Below are positions 43,578 to 52,146 of a stretch of 64,000 nucleotides of DNA, piece after piece. The position numbers were made by a program, and so were the translations under genes. The notes under the pieces were generated by a model that ran no database searches, was not told the origin of the DNA, and worked only from the letters and a program-made list of their open reading frames with translations. Origin of the DNA: 58-81 sp012729145 (GTDB lineage: Bacteria; Synergistota; Synergistia; Synergistales; Thermovirgaceae); the NCBI GenBank assembly GCA_040770625.1, contig JAXGIW010000005.1, positions 76,685 to 140,684 on the forward strand, written 5' to 3'. How positions within the stretch are numbered: position 1 is the stretch's first letter; each line of letters begins with the position of its first letter.

Positions 43578-44290
43578 GGTCCCGTCACCTCCAGGGCCTT
43601 TACGGGGTCGATGGTACCCTCGTAAAAGGCTTTGCCTATCACGCAACCGCTGCATCCGATCTCTCTGAGCATGATAAGGTCGGCCAGGGAGGATATCCCG
43701 CCCGCGGCGGTTATTGAGCAGAAGGTACCGCTCCTTAGAATGGAACGATAAAGACCGAGGTCCGGACCCAGGAGGGTACCGTCCCTTTCTGTGGAGGTTA
43801 CGAGAAAATCACGAAAGCCGTGCCTTGAGAGGACCTCGATGGCCTTCGCGGGGGAGATCACTGAAAGGGATCGCCAGCCTGAATGGGCGACAAACCCGTC
43901 CCTGGAGTCCACTACTGGAATGATGCTGTCACCGAAAGAGCGGAAGATCCTTTCTGGCATATCCGGTGAGGTAAAGAGAAGGCTTCCGACCATTGCCATG
44001 GAGGCACCCGATCTTAGGGCAAGTTCGATATCTTCAAGGGTCCTGAGGCCTCCCCCAAAACGTATGGAGAGGCCTGTCGAGGCGAGTCGGGGGAGAAGTC
44101 CGAGGTGAACGGGGGCGCCCTGTCTTGCGCCGTCAAGATCTACAACGTGAAGATGGGAGAATCCCATCCGGGCAAAGGAGTTGGCTGCCTCCATGGGCTC
44201 AATGGGGTAGGTAACGCTACTTTTGAAATCACCCTTAAGAAGCCTGCACACCTTCCCGTCCTGAAGGTCAATGGCCGGATATATCTTCAT
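43571..44290 (-). CDS. hisA: ProFAR isomerase
   Basis: TIM-barrel enzyme of 239 residues for the fourth step of histidine synthesis. Landmarks are YPAIDLQDGKVCRLLKGDF, LHVVDLDGARQG, IRFGGGLRTLEDIE, and TSTERDGTLLGPDLGLYRSI. Its two catalytic aspartates are in AIDLQDG and STERDGT-like positions. It is three bases downstream of hisH and overlaps hisF. Confidence 0.93.
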   Translation of the reverse strand: MKIYPAIDLQDGKVCRLLKGDFKSSVTYPIEPMEAANSFARMGFSHLHVVDLDGARQGAPVHLGLLPRLASTGLSIRFGGGLRTLEDIELALRSGASMAMVGSLLFTSPDMPERIFRSFGDSIIPVVDSRDGFVAHSGWRSLSVISPAKAIEVLSRHGFRDFLVTSTERDGTLLGPDLGLYRSILRSGTFCSITAAGGISSLADLIMLREIGCSGCVIGKAFYEGTIDPVKALEVTGPC

Positions 44291-44293
44291 TGC

Positions 44294-44908
44294 CTAAACC
44301 CCCAGTTCCTTCAATGTCCGAGAGAGAATCTCAAGCCCCCGGAAGCCGCTCCTCTCCGGGTGGAACTGAAAGCCGATGGTCCTGTCCCTTTTTACGACAG
44401 AGGAAAAGCAGGTCTCATCGACAGTTGTTGTCGCCACGGTATCTCTCCCCGGAGCAAGGCCGTAGGAGTGTACGAAATAGAAACAGTCCAGCCCGGGCCT
44501 GGTTGCTATGCCGCCGGGACGGGGGACTACCCATTCAAGGCTGTTCCATCCGACATGAGGCAGCTTTCGGGTCCCGGAGAGAATATCGACAACCCCCTGA
44601 AAGATTCCCAGTCCTTTGGTCCACCCTCTCTCGGTGCTTCCTTCGCACAGGATCTGCATTCCGAGGCAGATGCCGATCAGGGGCCGTTCCATCCTTACCC
44701 ATTCGGATATGAAGGAAGGCCAGCCGCGGGAGAACAGGGATGCCATTGCCGACGGGAAAGACCCCACTCCGGGAAGCAGGAGGGCCTCCAGAACCCCCGA
44801 ACATGGGGCATCCGGAGAATCCAGGGCCGCACTGTCCCTCCCGAGGTGCTTCAGAGCCCTCTCAACATTACCTATGTTCCCGGCTCCGTAGTCGATCAGG
44901 CCTATCAT
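44294..44908 (-). CDS. hisH: Imidazole glycerol phosphate synthase, glutamine amidotransferase subunit
   Basis: Class I glutaminase of 204 residues that supplies ammonia to HisF. The N-terminal IGLIDYGAGNIGNVERALKHLG, the nucleophile elbow LIGICLGMQIL with the catalytic cysteine, and the histidine/glutamate pair in IGFQFHPERSG are all present. It overlaps hisB by four bases (ATGA). Confidence 0.93.
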   Translation of the reverse strand: MIGLIDYGAGNIGNVERALKHLGRDSAALDSPDAPCSGVLEALLLPGVGSFPSAMASLFSRGWPSFISEWVRMERPLIGICLGMQILCEGSTERGWTKGLGIFQGVVDILSGTRKLPHVGWNSLEWVVPRPGGIATRPGLDCFYFVHSYGLAPGRDTVATTTVDETCFSSVVKRDRTIGFQFHPERSGFRGLEILSRTLKELGV

Positions 44909-45474
44909 GGCCAGACCCCCTTCGTTGAAGACGAGGTCTGGGAAGGGATAAAAGCCTGTGCAAAGGCACGTCCGGTGGCCTTGAAGAGAGCCTCTGCCGC
45001 ATGGTGAGAGTTGTCAGCCTCCAGGAGCCTGGCATGGATCGTCGTTCTCGACTCCCTTGCCAGGGCCGAGAAGAACTCCGGCACGAGTTCAAGGTCCAGA
45101 TCGCCGCATCTTTCGGATGGGAAGGAGCCCCGGAAGTAACAACCCCCTCTTCCGCTCAAATCCACCGAGATCAGCGCCAGCGAACCGTCCATTGGGAGAG
45201 CGCACCAGCCGTAACGGGCTCGGGGAGAAGAAGGGTACCATGAGAAGAGAGCCCTTCCCAGGGCAATACCCACATCCTCAACGATGTGATGAAGGTCTTC
45301 TCCCTCTCTTCCCGACGCCTCGATCGACAGGCTCCACCCCATATTAGCCCCCAAAAGCTCCAGCATGTGGGAAAAGAACCCGCAGGGTGTTTTGATAGAT
45401 GGCGTACCCGGTTCGGTCTCGAATGAGACCCTGACCGAAGTCTCTGCAGTCGTTCTCTCGAACTCATTCGGCAT
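44905..45474 (-). CDS. hisB: Imidazoleglycerol-phosphate dehydratase
   Basis: Single-domain dehydratase of 189 residues (no phosphatase domain) that dehydrates imidazole glycerol phosphate to imidazole acetol phosphate. The two metal-binding motifs are DLHHIVEDVGIALG and DNSHHAAEALFKATGRA. The absence of an N-terminal HAD part means a separate histidinol-phosphatase is needed; see the HAD gene at the end of the cluster. It overlaps hisG by 11 bases. Confidence 0.93.
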   Translation of the reverse strand: MPNEFERTTAETSVRVSFETEPGTPSIKTPCGFFSHMLELLGANMGWSLSIEASGREGEDLHHIVEDVGIALGRALFSWYPSSPRARYGWCALPMDGSLALISVDLSGRGGCYFRGSFPSERCGDLDLELVPEFFSALARESRTTIHARLLEADNSHHAAEALFKATGRAFAQAFIPSQTSSSTKGVWP

Positions 45475-46114
45475 TGTAGTTCCTTCCTTTCCATGGTTTC
45501 AGTTCACCCATGATCCCGGATATCATGCTCCACCCTGTCTGTGTGAACCGCCTGCTGGCCACCAGTCTCATCGAGACATGGGCCACCTCCTGTATGACCT
45601 TCAGTCCGTTCGCCTTAAGGGTCTCCCCCGACTGGACGATATCAAGTATGCAGTCGCTGATCCCGAGAATAGGTGCCAGTTCCACTGATCCGTGCATATG
45701 GACGACCTCCAGTTTGAGCCCAAGGGATTGGAAGAAGGACGTTGCTATGTTGGGGTACTTGGTGGCAACCTTGAGGCCGTTCAGATGATTCCCTGGAGAG
45801 GCAAATTTTCTGACCAGAGGATCTGGAGCGGCAATGACCAGCCTGCACCTCCCAGCCCCTGTATCGGCTAGCTCCACCAGAGGGACCTTGCGTTCCATGA
45901 GGACATCGCTCCCGGCCAGGGCCATATCTGCGGCCCCGTAGTGCACGTAGGCAGGTACGTCCATTGGTTTGGCCAACAGATAACGTCGATCCCTCTCGGA
46001 GATGACCAGGGCTCGGCCAGGGTTTTCAAGGCGAGAGCAGGGGAGTCCGAGTTGAGCCAGTATCGTTGCGCACTCCTTCATCATTCTTCCCGTCGGGATG
46101 GCAATGCTGATCAT
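45464..46114 (-). CDS. hisG: ATP phosphoribosyltransferase, short form
   Basis: First enzyme of histidine synthesis, 216 residues. This is the short HisG form that lacks the C-terminal regulatory domain and therefore needs HisZ. Landmarks are ISIAIPTGRMMKECA, the PRPP site ADMALAGSDVLMER and ILGISDCILDIVQSGETLKANGL. It overlaps hisZ by four bases, matching their partnership. Confidence 0.93.
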   Translation of the reverse strand: MISIAIPTGRMMKECATILAQLGLPCSRLENPGRALVISERDRRYLLAKPMDVPAYVHYGAADMALAGSDVLMERKVPLVELADTGAGRCRLVIAAPDPLVRKFASPGNHLNGLKVATKYPNIATSFFQSLGLKLEVVHMHGSVELAPILGISDCILDIVQSGETLKANGLKVIQEVAHVSMRLVASRRFTQTGWSMISGIMGELKPWKGRNYNAE

Positions 46115-47319
46115 GTCCTTCCTCCGTCAGGCAACCAGTAGGCCCGGTCAACAGGGCTGTTATTCTCCAGGTCGTAGATGGATCCATCGGACAGGTCGGT
46201 CCACCAGCGGTAGCCTCGCCTCCTGGCCAGTTCGATGGACCTTTCCCTCTGGTCTATCCAGCTCATCTCTACGGTTACACCGCAAGCGGCCAACTCCGCG
46301 GCCAGCTTCATTGCTGTCTCCGGCCGAAGATCTCCGGACCAGGTCATGACCGCTAGAGATTTGGAAACGGACGAGGTGCCCCGGTAGAGAAGGAGGTCCA
46401 GGTTCAGCGAGAAACCGATGGCCTGGCCCAGGACGCCAAATGATGAAAGGAGCCCGTCGTAGCGCCCCCCACCCCCCACAGGACGGCCGTGAGACCCGCA
46501 GAAGACCTCGAAGACAGGTCCGCTGTAGTAGTCCAGTTCCCTGGCTATGCTGAGATCAACCAGGACCCTGTCCTTGAAGCCCGAGACAGCAAGGGCTTCA
46601 ACAAGGTTCCTGACGCTTCCGGTGGAACAGTCCTTCGGGAGGGCTCTCGTGGCACTTTCCAGGACTTCCACTCCTCCCCTGAGATAGGGGAGGGCTTCAA
46701 GGGGCCTTCTCAGGCTTTCAGGGATCGGGGCCCGGTCCAGTATCTCTCGGAAGGATGAAAAAGAGCGTCGGGCCAGAGCCTCCCTTAGAGCAATGGACGA
46801 ACGTTCGGGCAATTCCTTAAGCAGCGATGCAAGGATAGTAACATCGCCGATGACGATAAAGCTCTCCCTGACCTCAAGGGCGTCCAGTGTCTTCAGTAGC
46901 AGAGTAAGAAGCTCGATATCGGCTCCCTCACTCTCCCAACCGAGGAGCTCGGCTCCGATCTGGAAGTACTCCACATCGTTATCGGGGGGTGAGGGTATCC
47001 GGTAGACCTTGTCTGCGTAACAGACCCTCAGGGGCCTCTCCTCGGGGGCGTAGTGAGAGCTCAGGTATGATACCGCTGCCAGGGTGAGATCCGGTCTCAG
47101 GCACCCCGTCTCACCCGAAGGAGTCCCCAGTGAGACCATCCTGCTGCGGACATCACCAGAGAGGCACTCCCAGCAGGGGCCGAAGAGCTGGACCGATGAA
47201 GGGAGCAGTAGACGATATCCGTAGCCTGTAAAGATTTCGAAGAAGACCTGTCTTGCCCTTTCGATCCTCTCGGCCTCGATGCCCCCTATGCTTTTGAAAC
47301 CCCTGGGCAAGCCTTTCAT
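46111..47319 (-). CDS. hisZ: ATP phosphoribosyltransferase regulatory subunit
   Basis: Protein of 402 residues, a paralogue of histidyl-tRNA synthetase that lacks its charging activity and gives HisG its histidine feedback control. The N-terminal class II core is visible (IEAERIERARQVFFEIFTGYGYRLLLPSSVQL), as are PDLTLAAVSYLSSHY and VDLSIARELDYYSGPVFEVFCGSHGRPVGGGGRYDGL. No separate anticodon-binding domain follows, as expected for HisZ. It overlaps hisD by four bases. Confidence 0.88.
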   Translation of the reverse strand: MKGLPRGFKSIGGIEAERIERARQVFFEIFTGYGYRLLLPSSVQLFGPCWECLSGDVRSRMVSLGTPSGETGCLRPDLTLAAVSYLSSHYAPEERPLRVCYADKVYRIPSPPDNDVEYFQIGAELLGWESEGADIELLTLLLKTLDALEVRESFIVIGDVTILASLLKELPERSSIALREALARRSFSSFREILDRAPIPESLRRPLEALPYLRGGVEVLESATRALPKDCSTGSVRNLVEALAVSGFKDRVLVDLSIARELDYYSGPVFEVFCGSHGRPVGGGGRYDGLLSSFGVLGQAIGFSLNLDLLLYRGTSSVSKSLAVMTWSGDLRPETAMKLAAELAACGVTVEMSWIDQRERSIELARRRGYRWWTDLSDGSIYDLENNSPVDRAYWLPDGGRT

Positions 47320-48578
47320 GAGCGATCGACCCCAATGCGGAGTTCCATTGCGAGAGTGTGGCCCGGCAAACCCTCGGCCCCGGATATCGGGGTTCCGAGT
47401 TCGGCCAGTCTCCTTGCGCCACCTATGTCGGTCTCAAGAAAGGTCTGGGGTCTGAGGAATGTTCCTGTCCAGAGCCCGCCGGCGAAACGGGCTGTGCCCC
47501 CCGTAGGAAGGATATGGTTAGTCCCGGCGACGTAATCGCCGAAGGCCTGGGCAGTGAACGGTCCAAGAAAGGCAGAGCCGAAGGACCTGAATAGCGGGAG
47601 GGCTTTTCCTGGGGCCTTCACGGCCAGGACCAGGTGTTCGGGCGATTCGGAGTTCGCATATGCTGCGGCTTCCTCCATGCTGCAGAAGGTAACGGTGCCG
47701 TTGCAGGTCCATGACTCCCTGGCCGTTCCGGGATCGGGCAACTTTCCCAGGAGACTTTCCACCTCTGCCAGTACGGAGAGGGCCAGTTCCCGGTCCAGGC
47801 ACAAAAGGGTGGCCCTGGCCTGGCTGTCGTGCTCGGACTGGGCGATAAGGTCTGCCGCGACAAGGTCGGCCCTGGCGGTACCGTCGGCAACGACGGTGAC
47901 CTCGCTGGGTCCAGCCAGTCCATCTATCCCTACGGCACCGAAGAGAAGTCTCTTGGCCTCGGTTACATAGGCATTGCCGGGGCCGGCGATCACGTCTACC
48001 CGCTCCATGCCTTCAATACCGAACGCACAGGCTGCTATCGCCTGGGCTCCACCGATGGACCAGACCTCCTTGACGTCCAGCATGGAAAGGGCTCCCAGTA
48101 CTATTTCGTGGGGGCCATCCGGCCCTGAAGGGGGGGTCATGGCGATGATCCTTCCAACACCGGCCTCCCTGGCAGCCACTACACCCATTATGGCCGTACT
48201 TGGCAGAGGGTAGCGTCCACCGGGGACATAGATGGCAGCGCTGGAGACAGGTTCGAACCTGATACCAGCAAATACCCCTTTCATGACCTCTACTACTTCT
48301 TCCCTGAGCATTGACCTCTGGAAGGAGTGGAAGGTGCTTACGTTCATCGCTGCCTGGGCGAGTGCCTCCCTTACCCGGGGGGGAAGCGCCGCTTCCGCGG
48401 AGGCGATTGCTTCCCTTGATACGCGGAGATCCCCGGTATACCCGTCAAAGGTGCGGGAAAACTGCCTAACCGCCTTCTCTCCGGATCGCCGGACCGCCTC
48501 GACGATCTCTGTTACTCTGGGGGTAATGTTCCTGGTCGCTTCTGGGACAGCCGTTGTCCGTCTTTTGATATACTCCAA
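47316..48578 (-). CDS. hisD: Histidinol dehydrogenase
   Basis: Zinc enzyme of 420 residues that oxidises histidinol to histidine in two NAD-dependent steps. Landmarks are AIYVPGGRYPLPSTAIM, VDVIAGPGNAYVTEAKRLLFG, the zinc site LIAQSEHDSQARATLLC, and GTNHILPTGGTARFAGGL. The TTG start at 48578 follows GGAGGAG by six bases. It is the first gene of the minus-strand his operon, which runs hisD-hisZ-hisG-hisB-hisH-hisA-hisF-hisIE-HAD with every junction overlapping or within three bases. Confidence 0.94.
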   Translation of the reverse strand: MEYIKRRTTAVPEATRNITPRVTEIVEAVRRSGEKAVRQFSRTFDGYTGDLRVSREAIASAEAALPPRVREALAQAAMNVSTFHSFQRSMLREEVVEVMKGVFAGIRFEPVSSAAIYVPGGRYPLPSTAIMGVVAAREAGVGRIIAMTPPSGPDGPHEIVLGALSMLDVKEVWSIGGAQAIAACAFGIEGMERVDVIAGPGNAYVTEAKRLLFGAVGIDGLAGPSEVTVVADGTARADLVAADLIAQSEHDSQARATLLCLDRELALSVLAEVESLLGKLPDPGTARESWTCNGTVTFCSMEEAAAYANSESPEHLVLAVKAPGKALPLFRSFGSAFLGPFTAQAFGDYVAGTNHILPTGGTARFAGGLWTGTFLRPQTFLETDIGGARRLAELGTPISGAEGLPGHTLAMELRIGVDRS

Positions 48579-48623
48579 TCAGGACTCCTCCATTGTGCCT
48601 CTACCAAAGTAAAGGGTTAGAAA

Positions 48624-48650
48624 GCTATACAAACACGATGGGCATGATAA
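48624..48650 (-). promoter_or_regulatory. Possible promoter of the his operon
   Basis: On the minus strand TTATCA (48650-48645) and TATAGC (48629-48624) are 15 bases apart, about 40 bases upstream of the hisD start. Both elements are weak. No leader peptide, T-box or riboswitch is visible in the 207-base gap between hisD and the divergent hisC. Confidence 0.35.
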
Positions 48651-48723
48651 CACGGCATCGAAGGAAAAGGCAAGAGGGAGATCGATGAAGTGTGAAGTCC
48701 GGTCATAAAGAAAAAGTTTTCCG

Positions 48724-48752
48724 TTGACAACTGGTGAAAGGCTTGATAAACT
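48724..48752 (+). promoter_or_regulatory. Promoter of hisC
   Basis: A perfect TTGACA at 48724-48729 and TAAACT at 48747-48752 are 17 bases apart. Transcription would start near 48759, about 50 bases before the hisC start codon at 48810. Confidence 0.55.
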
Positions 48753-48809
48753 GCCATTTGTGTTGTTTGGCCACGTTTTATTACTGTGAAGCGACAGGGA
48801 GGCAAACCG

Positions 48810-49877
48810 GTGAGAGTCCTTTCGAAAATACCCTACGAAATATCTTCCATCTCTCAGGAAGCAAGGCTGGACAAAAACGAGAACCCATATAACCCCCCTC
48901 CGGGGATGACGGAAGAGCTAAGAATGGTCATATCCTCGATACAGCTGAACCGTTACCCCGACCAGGATGCCACTGCCCTGAGGAGAGCCCTCTCGGATTA
49001 CTCCGGCTTTCCCGCCGACTGGATAACCGTCGGGAACGGCGGTGACGAACTGATCGCGTATCTGATGACCGCCTTTGTCCCTTCGGGGGGCTGCCTGATC
49101 ACCCTCAGCCCTTCCTTCTCCGGTTACGAGCACCAGAGCAGGGCCCTTGATGTGAGGACCAGCGAGGTACCCCTTGAATACCGGGACGGCTCCATTTTCC
49201 TCGATACGGAAAAGCTGATCGATCGTCTCGCAGCTTCCTCACCGGACCTGGTCATCATTGACAGGCCCAACAACCCTACCGGCCTTTCTCTGTCCCTTGA
49301 TCTTCTCAAAGAGATAGCTTCGTTGACCAGGGGGGTCCTGGCAGTCGACGAGGCCTATGTGGAGTTCGGCGGGGGATCCTTCCTCGACGTCCGCGGAGAA
49401 CTCCCGGGGAACGTATTCGTCCTTCGGACCTTTTCCAAGGCATGGGGACTGGCCGGTCTCAGGGTTGGGTGGGGGGTCTGCAGACCGGAAATCCGGAAGA
49501 AGATCGAGAGGATAAGAGCCCCATTCAATGTGGGTGTCTTCCCCCAGGAAGCTGCCAGGATCGCCCTTGGGTACTCCGAGTGGATGAGGGCGAGAGTTGG
49601 CGGGATATCCTATACCCGCGACCGTTTTGTGGAGGAGGTCAACCGGCTCCCTGGCTGGAAGGCCTTCCCCAGCAGCGCGAACTTTGTTCTCCTTCATTCG
49701 CTTAATCCCAAGGAACTTATCCTCAAGACCTTCAGGTACAGGGGTGTCCATGCCCGTTTCCCTGCAATGGGCTCTCTCGGCGAGATATCCGGTGCATGGG
49801 TCAGGGTAGGCATAGGTCTTGAAGAGGAGATGGGGCGCGTTCTGGAGGCTTTGAAAGACCTCTCGACCGGAGCCTGA
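48810..49877 (+). CDS. hisC: Histidinol-phosphate aminotransferase
   Basis: PLP enzyme of 355 residues that transaminates imidazole acetol phosphate. Landmarks are RLDKNENPYNPPPGM, VGNGGDELIAYLM, DRPNNPTG, VDEAYVEFGG and the PLP lysine K210 in RTFSKAWGLAGLRVGW. The start is a GTG at 48810, seven bases after AGGGAGG; a GTG at 48786 has no ribosome site. It is divergent from the his operon, which otherwise holds every step but the phosphatase. Some HisC enzymes also act on aromatic amino acids. Confidence 0.88.
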   Translation: MRVLSKIPYEISSISQEARLDKNENPYNPPPGMTEELRMVISSIQLNRYPDQDATALRRALSDYSGFPADWITVGNGGDELIAYLMTAFVPSGGCLITLSPSFSGYEHQSRALDVRTSEVPLEYRDGSIFLDTEKLIDRLAASSPDLVIIDRPNNPTGLSLSLDLLKEIASLTRGVLAVDEAYVEFGGGSFLDVRGELPGNVFVLRTFSKAWGLAGLRVGWGVCRPEIRKKIERIRAPFNVGVFPQEAARIALGYSEWMRARVGGISYTRDRFVEEVNRLPGWKAFPSSANFVLLHSLNPKELILKTFRYRGVHARFPAMGSLGEISGAWVRVGIGLEEEMGRVLEALKDLSTGA

Positions 49878-49926
49878 TCAGCTGGTGTATCATTGATCCA
49901 GTGAAGGAAAGAAAGGGGATGGGCCC

Positions 49927-51285
49927 ATGATAGAGATCCCCCTGGACCCCGGTGGAGTGGTCCCTCTTTACAGGCAGATCGCCACTCATTTGATCAGAAT
50001 GGTCCAGAACGGCACCCTTGCCCTGAACGACCGCCTGCCCGGCAGCCGTGACCTGGCAACCAGCCTTGGCCTGAGCAGGAATACTGTTGTTCTTGCCTAC
50101 GACCTCCTCGAGGACGAAGGTTACATCGAGCAAAAGGGGCGACGGGGGGCCTTCGTGTCATGGAAGAGGCCCCACAAGGCAATGGGCCTGGAGGACAGCG
50201 GACCCGTCTGGGACCTGGCCTCGGGTCTCCCTTCTTTCGACATGGTACCAACGGAACGCCTTGCCTCCCTCGCCAGGGATTCCCTTCTCTCCTGCGGTCC
50301 TGCAGCTCTTTACGACACCCCGCCGGAGGGACTCATGTCCCTTAGAAAGGCACTTGTAAGACATGCCGCAAGGAGAGGTATTCCTGCAAAGAGAGACGAG
50401 GCCGTAGTTACCAGTGGCGCCCGCCACGCCCTTTCCGTCTACATTCACGCCATGGCACTGAAGGGGGTAAGAAGGATCTGGGTGGAGGAGCTTACCTACC
50501 CGGAGGTGAGGCGTATGGCCGAAGGCGCAGGCCTGGAGATCTCAGCGGTTCCTGTCGATCCCGATGCATTCCTGGGATCACTTTCCCGGATACTCCCGGG
50601 GGACCTGCTTTACCTGATCCCCAGCTTCCACAACCCCACGGGCCGGACCCTTTCCTATGAACAGAGAAAGGTTGTCCTGGAGGCAGCATCGAAAAGGGGA
50701 TTCTGGATAATAGAGGACGACGCTTACGGCGAGCTCCGTTTCGGAGAGACCAGTGTCCCTGCTCTCAAGTCCATTGACCGTGAGGACCGGGTCCTCTATC
50801 TTGGGTCCTTCAGTCAACTCCTCTTCCCCGGAATGAGGATCGGATATGTTCTTCTTCCCGAGGACACCAGGAAGGAATTTCTGTCCGTCCTCGAGAGGAC
50901 ATCTGGTTCGACCTCATCGCTGGTCCAGTATGTGATAAACGCCTTCATTGAGGACAGAAGCCTGGAGATCTCCCTTGATCTGGCCAGGAACTGCATGGCA
51001 TCCCGCATGAAAGCACTTTGCGGATCCATATCTGGATCAATGCCGCAGCTGCCCTTCGAGACCCCCCAGGGGGGGATCTACCTGTGGCTCAGGACCCCTG
51101 GGATCTCCGGTAACCTTGCCGCCGATACTGCAAGAAGAGCTGATGTAGACATGGTGCCCGGAAGGTCCTTCAGTTTCCCCCAGAGGGATATCCAGGCCGT
51201 GAGACTCTCCGTGAGCAGGGTTTCAACGGCGATGATCCACGAGGCAGTGGGACGTATCGCCTCTGCCTGGAAGGAACTGCCGTGA
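49927..51285 (+). CDS. MocR-family regulator (GntR DNA-binding plus aminotransferase fold), lacking PLP lysine
   Basis: Protein of 452 residues. A GntR-type winged helix at about 10-75 (PLYRQIATHLIRMVQNGTLALNDRLPGSRDLATSLGLSRNTVVLAYDLLEDEGYI) is joined to an aminotransferase-like domain (LIPSFHNPTGRTLSYEQRKVVLEAA, IIEDDAYGELRFGE). Where MocR proteins carry the PLP lysine (GTFSK-type), this one reads YLGSFSQLLFPGMRIGY, a glutamine (codon CAA). It may bind another effector or PLP non-covalently. It overlaps the citX gene by four bases (GTGA), so it may control that gene or bind its own region. Confidence 0.82.
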   Translation: MIEIPLDPGGVVPLYRQIATHLIRMVQNGTLALNDRLPGSRDLATSLGLSRNTVVLAYDLLEDEGYIEQKGRRGAFVSWKRPHKAMGLEDSGPVWDLASGLPSFDMVPTERLASLARDSLLSCGPAALYDTPPEGLMSLRKALVRHAARRGIPAKRDEAVVTSGARHALSVYIHAMALKGVRRIWVEELTYPEVRRMAEGAGLEISAVPVDPDAFLGSLSRILPGDLLYLIPSFHNPTGRTLSYEQRKVVLEAASKRGFWIIEDDAYGELRFGETSVPALKSIDREDRVLYLGSFSQLLFPGMRIGYVLLPEDTRKEFLSVLERTSGSTSSLVQYVINAFIEDRSLEISLDLARNCMASRMKALCGSISGSMPQLPFETPQGGIYLWLRTPGISGNLAADTARRADVDMVPGRSFSFPQRDIQAVRLSVSRVSTAMIHEAVGRIASAWKELP

Positions 51286-51794
51286 AGGGGCTGGAAAGGC
51301 TTCTCTCAGGGAGGGATGAGAGGGCCCGGCTCCAGAAGCATCTTCTCAGCCACTTGGATGTAGTGGTTCAGGTGTCGCTGAATATACCAGGGCTTCCAAA
51401 GAAAATGACCGGCGACAGGGATCTGGTATCTCTCGTATCGGACCGGATATGCCTTGAATTGACCCTGACCGGGTCAAGGCCAAGGACCCTCTTCTTTCTC
51501 GACAACGGAGCAGGCTTTGCCGGAATGACGGGGTTAAAGGAGGCCGATCCGGCCCTGGTCAAAAGGATAGGAATGCGGCTGGAAGACCAGGAATGGGGTC
51601 CAGTGGTAGATGTGGACGTTATAACCCGAAAGGGCGCGATCCACAGGAAAAGCCTTACAGGAGGGGAGAGGCTTTGCCTTCTCTGCGGGATGCCTTCCAA
51701 GGATTGCGCCAGATCGCGACGTCATGAATTCACCGACCTTCGCAGCGCCTTCCAGAAGCTCCTTGCAAAGGCCCTGGAAGAGCTCGGCGGCTGA
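51282..51794 (+). CDS. citX: CitX-like holo-citrate lyase acyl carrier protein synthase
   Basis: Protein of 170 residues resembling CitX, which transfers the phosphoribosyl-dephospho-CoA prosthetic group to the citrate lyase carrier subunit. The match is in LLSGRDERARLQKHLLSH near the N-terminus, SLNIPGLPKK, WGPVVDVDVI, and the cysteine-rich LCLLCGMPSKDCARSRRHEF. The GTG start overlaps the MocR-like gene stop. citC is 11 kb upstream and citDEF are not in the window. Fusion partners such as CitG are absent. Confidence 0.78.
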   Translation: MKGLERLLSGRDERARLQKHLLSHLDVVVQVSLNIPGLPKKMTGDRDLVSLVSDRICLELTLTGSRPRTLFFLDNGAGFAGMTGLKEADPALVKRIGMRLEDQEWGPVVDVDVITRKGAIHRKSLTGGERLCLLCGMPSKDCARSRRHEFTDLRSAFQKLLAKALEELGG

Positions 51795-51802
51795 AGGGAC
51801 TT

Positions 51803-52021
51803 TCAGGGCTGCCTGTCTTCTTCCTCGCTGACCCAGTCCAGCTCCTTTATGCGCTTTCTCCAAAGCAGTAGCGCCAGGACCGCTGAAACAGTCCCGCCGA
51901 TCAGCCCGTAGGCGATCATTCCCGGGCCGGGGTGACCTGTCATATGGCCCCAGAGCCCGGCTATCGCCCTTCCGTAGAGGACCAGTGTCCCCAAAGACAA
52001 CAGTAGAACTACAAGTCGCAT
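51803..52021 (-). CDS. Small membrane protein of unknown function
   Basis: I do not recognise this 72-residue protein. It has two hydrophobic segments (residues about 3-20 and 36-56) and a short charged C-terminus (RKRIKELDWVSEEEDRQP). The ATG at 52021 is in a weak ribosome-site context; a GTG at 52030 is the alternative. It converges with citX with eight bases between their stops. Confidence 0.5.
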   Translation of the reverse strand: MRLVVLLLSLGTLVLYGRAIAGLWGHMTGHPGPGMIAYGLIGGTVSAVLALLLWRKRIKELDWVSEEEDRQP

Positions 52022-52068
52022 GGCCTGCACCCCGATCCCTGGATTGCTTTGAATTATAACCTGAAAAA

Positions 52069-52097
52069 TTGTTCGTTCCTGTTATTTGTGATAGCAT
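52069..52097 (+). promoter_or_regulatory. Likely promoter of the FCD-type regulator gene
   Basis: TTGTTC at 52069-52074 and TAGCAT at 52092-52097 are 17 bases apart, about 50 bases before the start codon. The elements have four matches each. Confidence 0.4.
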
Positions 52098-52101
52098 GCA
52101 T

Positions 52102-52116
52102 GTATTCATGTAATAC
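52102..52116. promoter_or_regulatory. Possible operator of the GntR/FCD regulator
   Basis: GTATT-CATGT-AATAC is an inverted repeat of five-base arms placed at the predicted transcription start. GntR regulators of the FadR/FCD type bind short palindromes of this size and often control themselves. Confidence 0.4.
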
Positions 52117-52146
52117 CATTTGGCTTTGAAGAGAGGGGAGATCCAC

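Noticed and set aside
48579..48785. Attenuator or leader peptide for the his operon
   Set aside because: No histidine-rich short frame or terminator hairpin was found between hisD and hisC.
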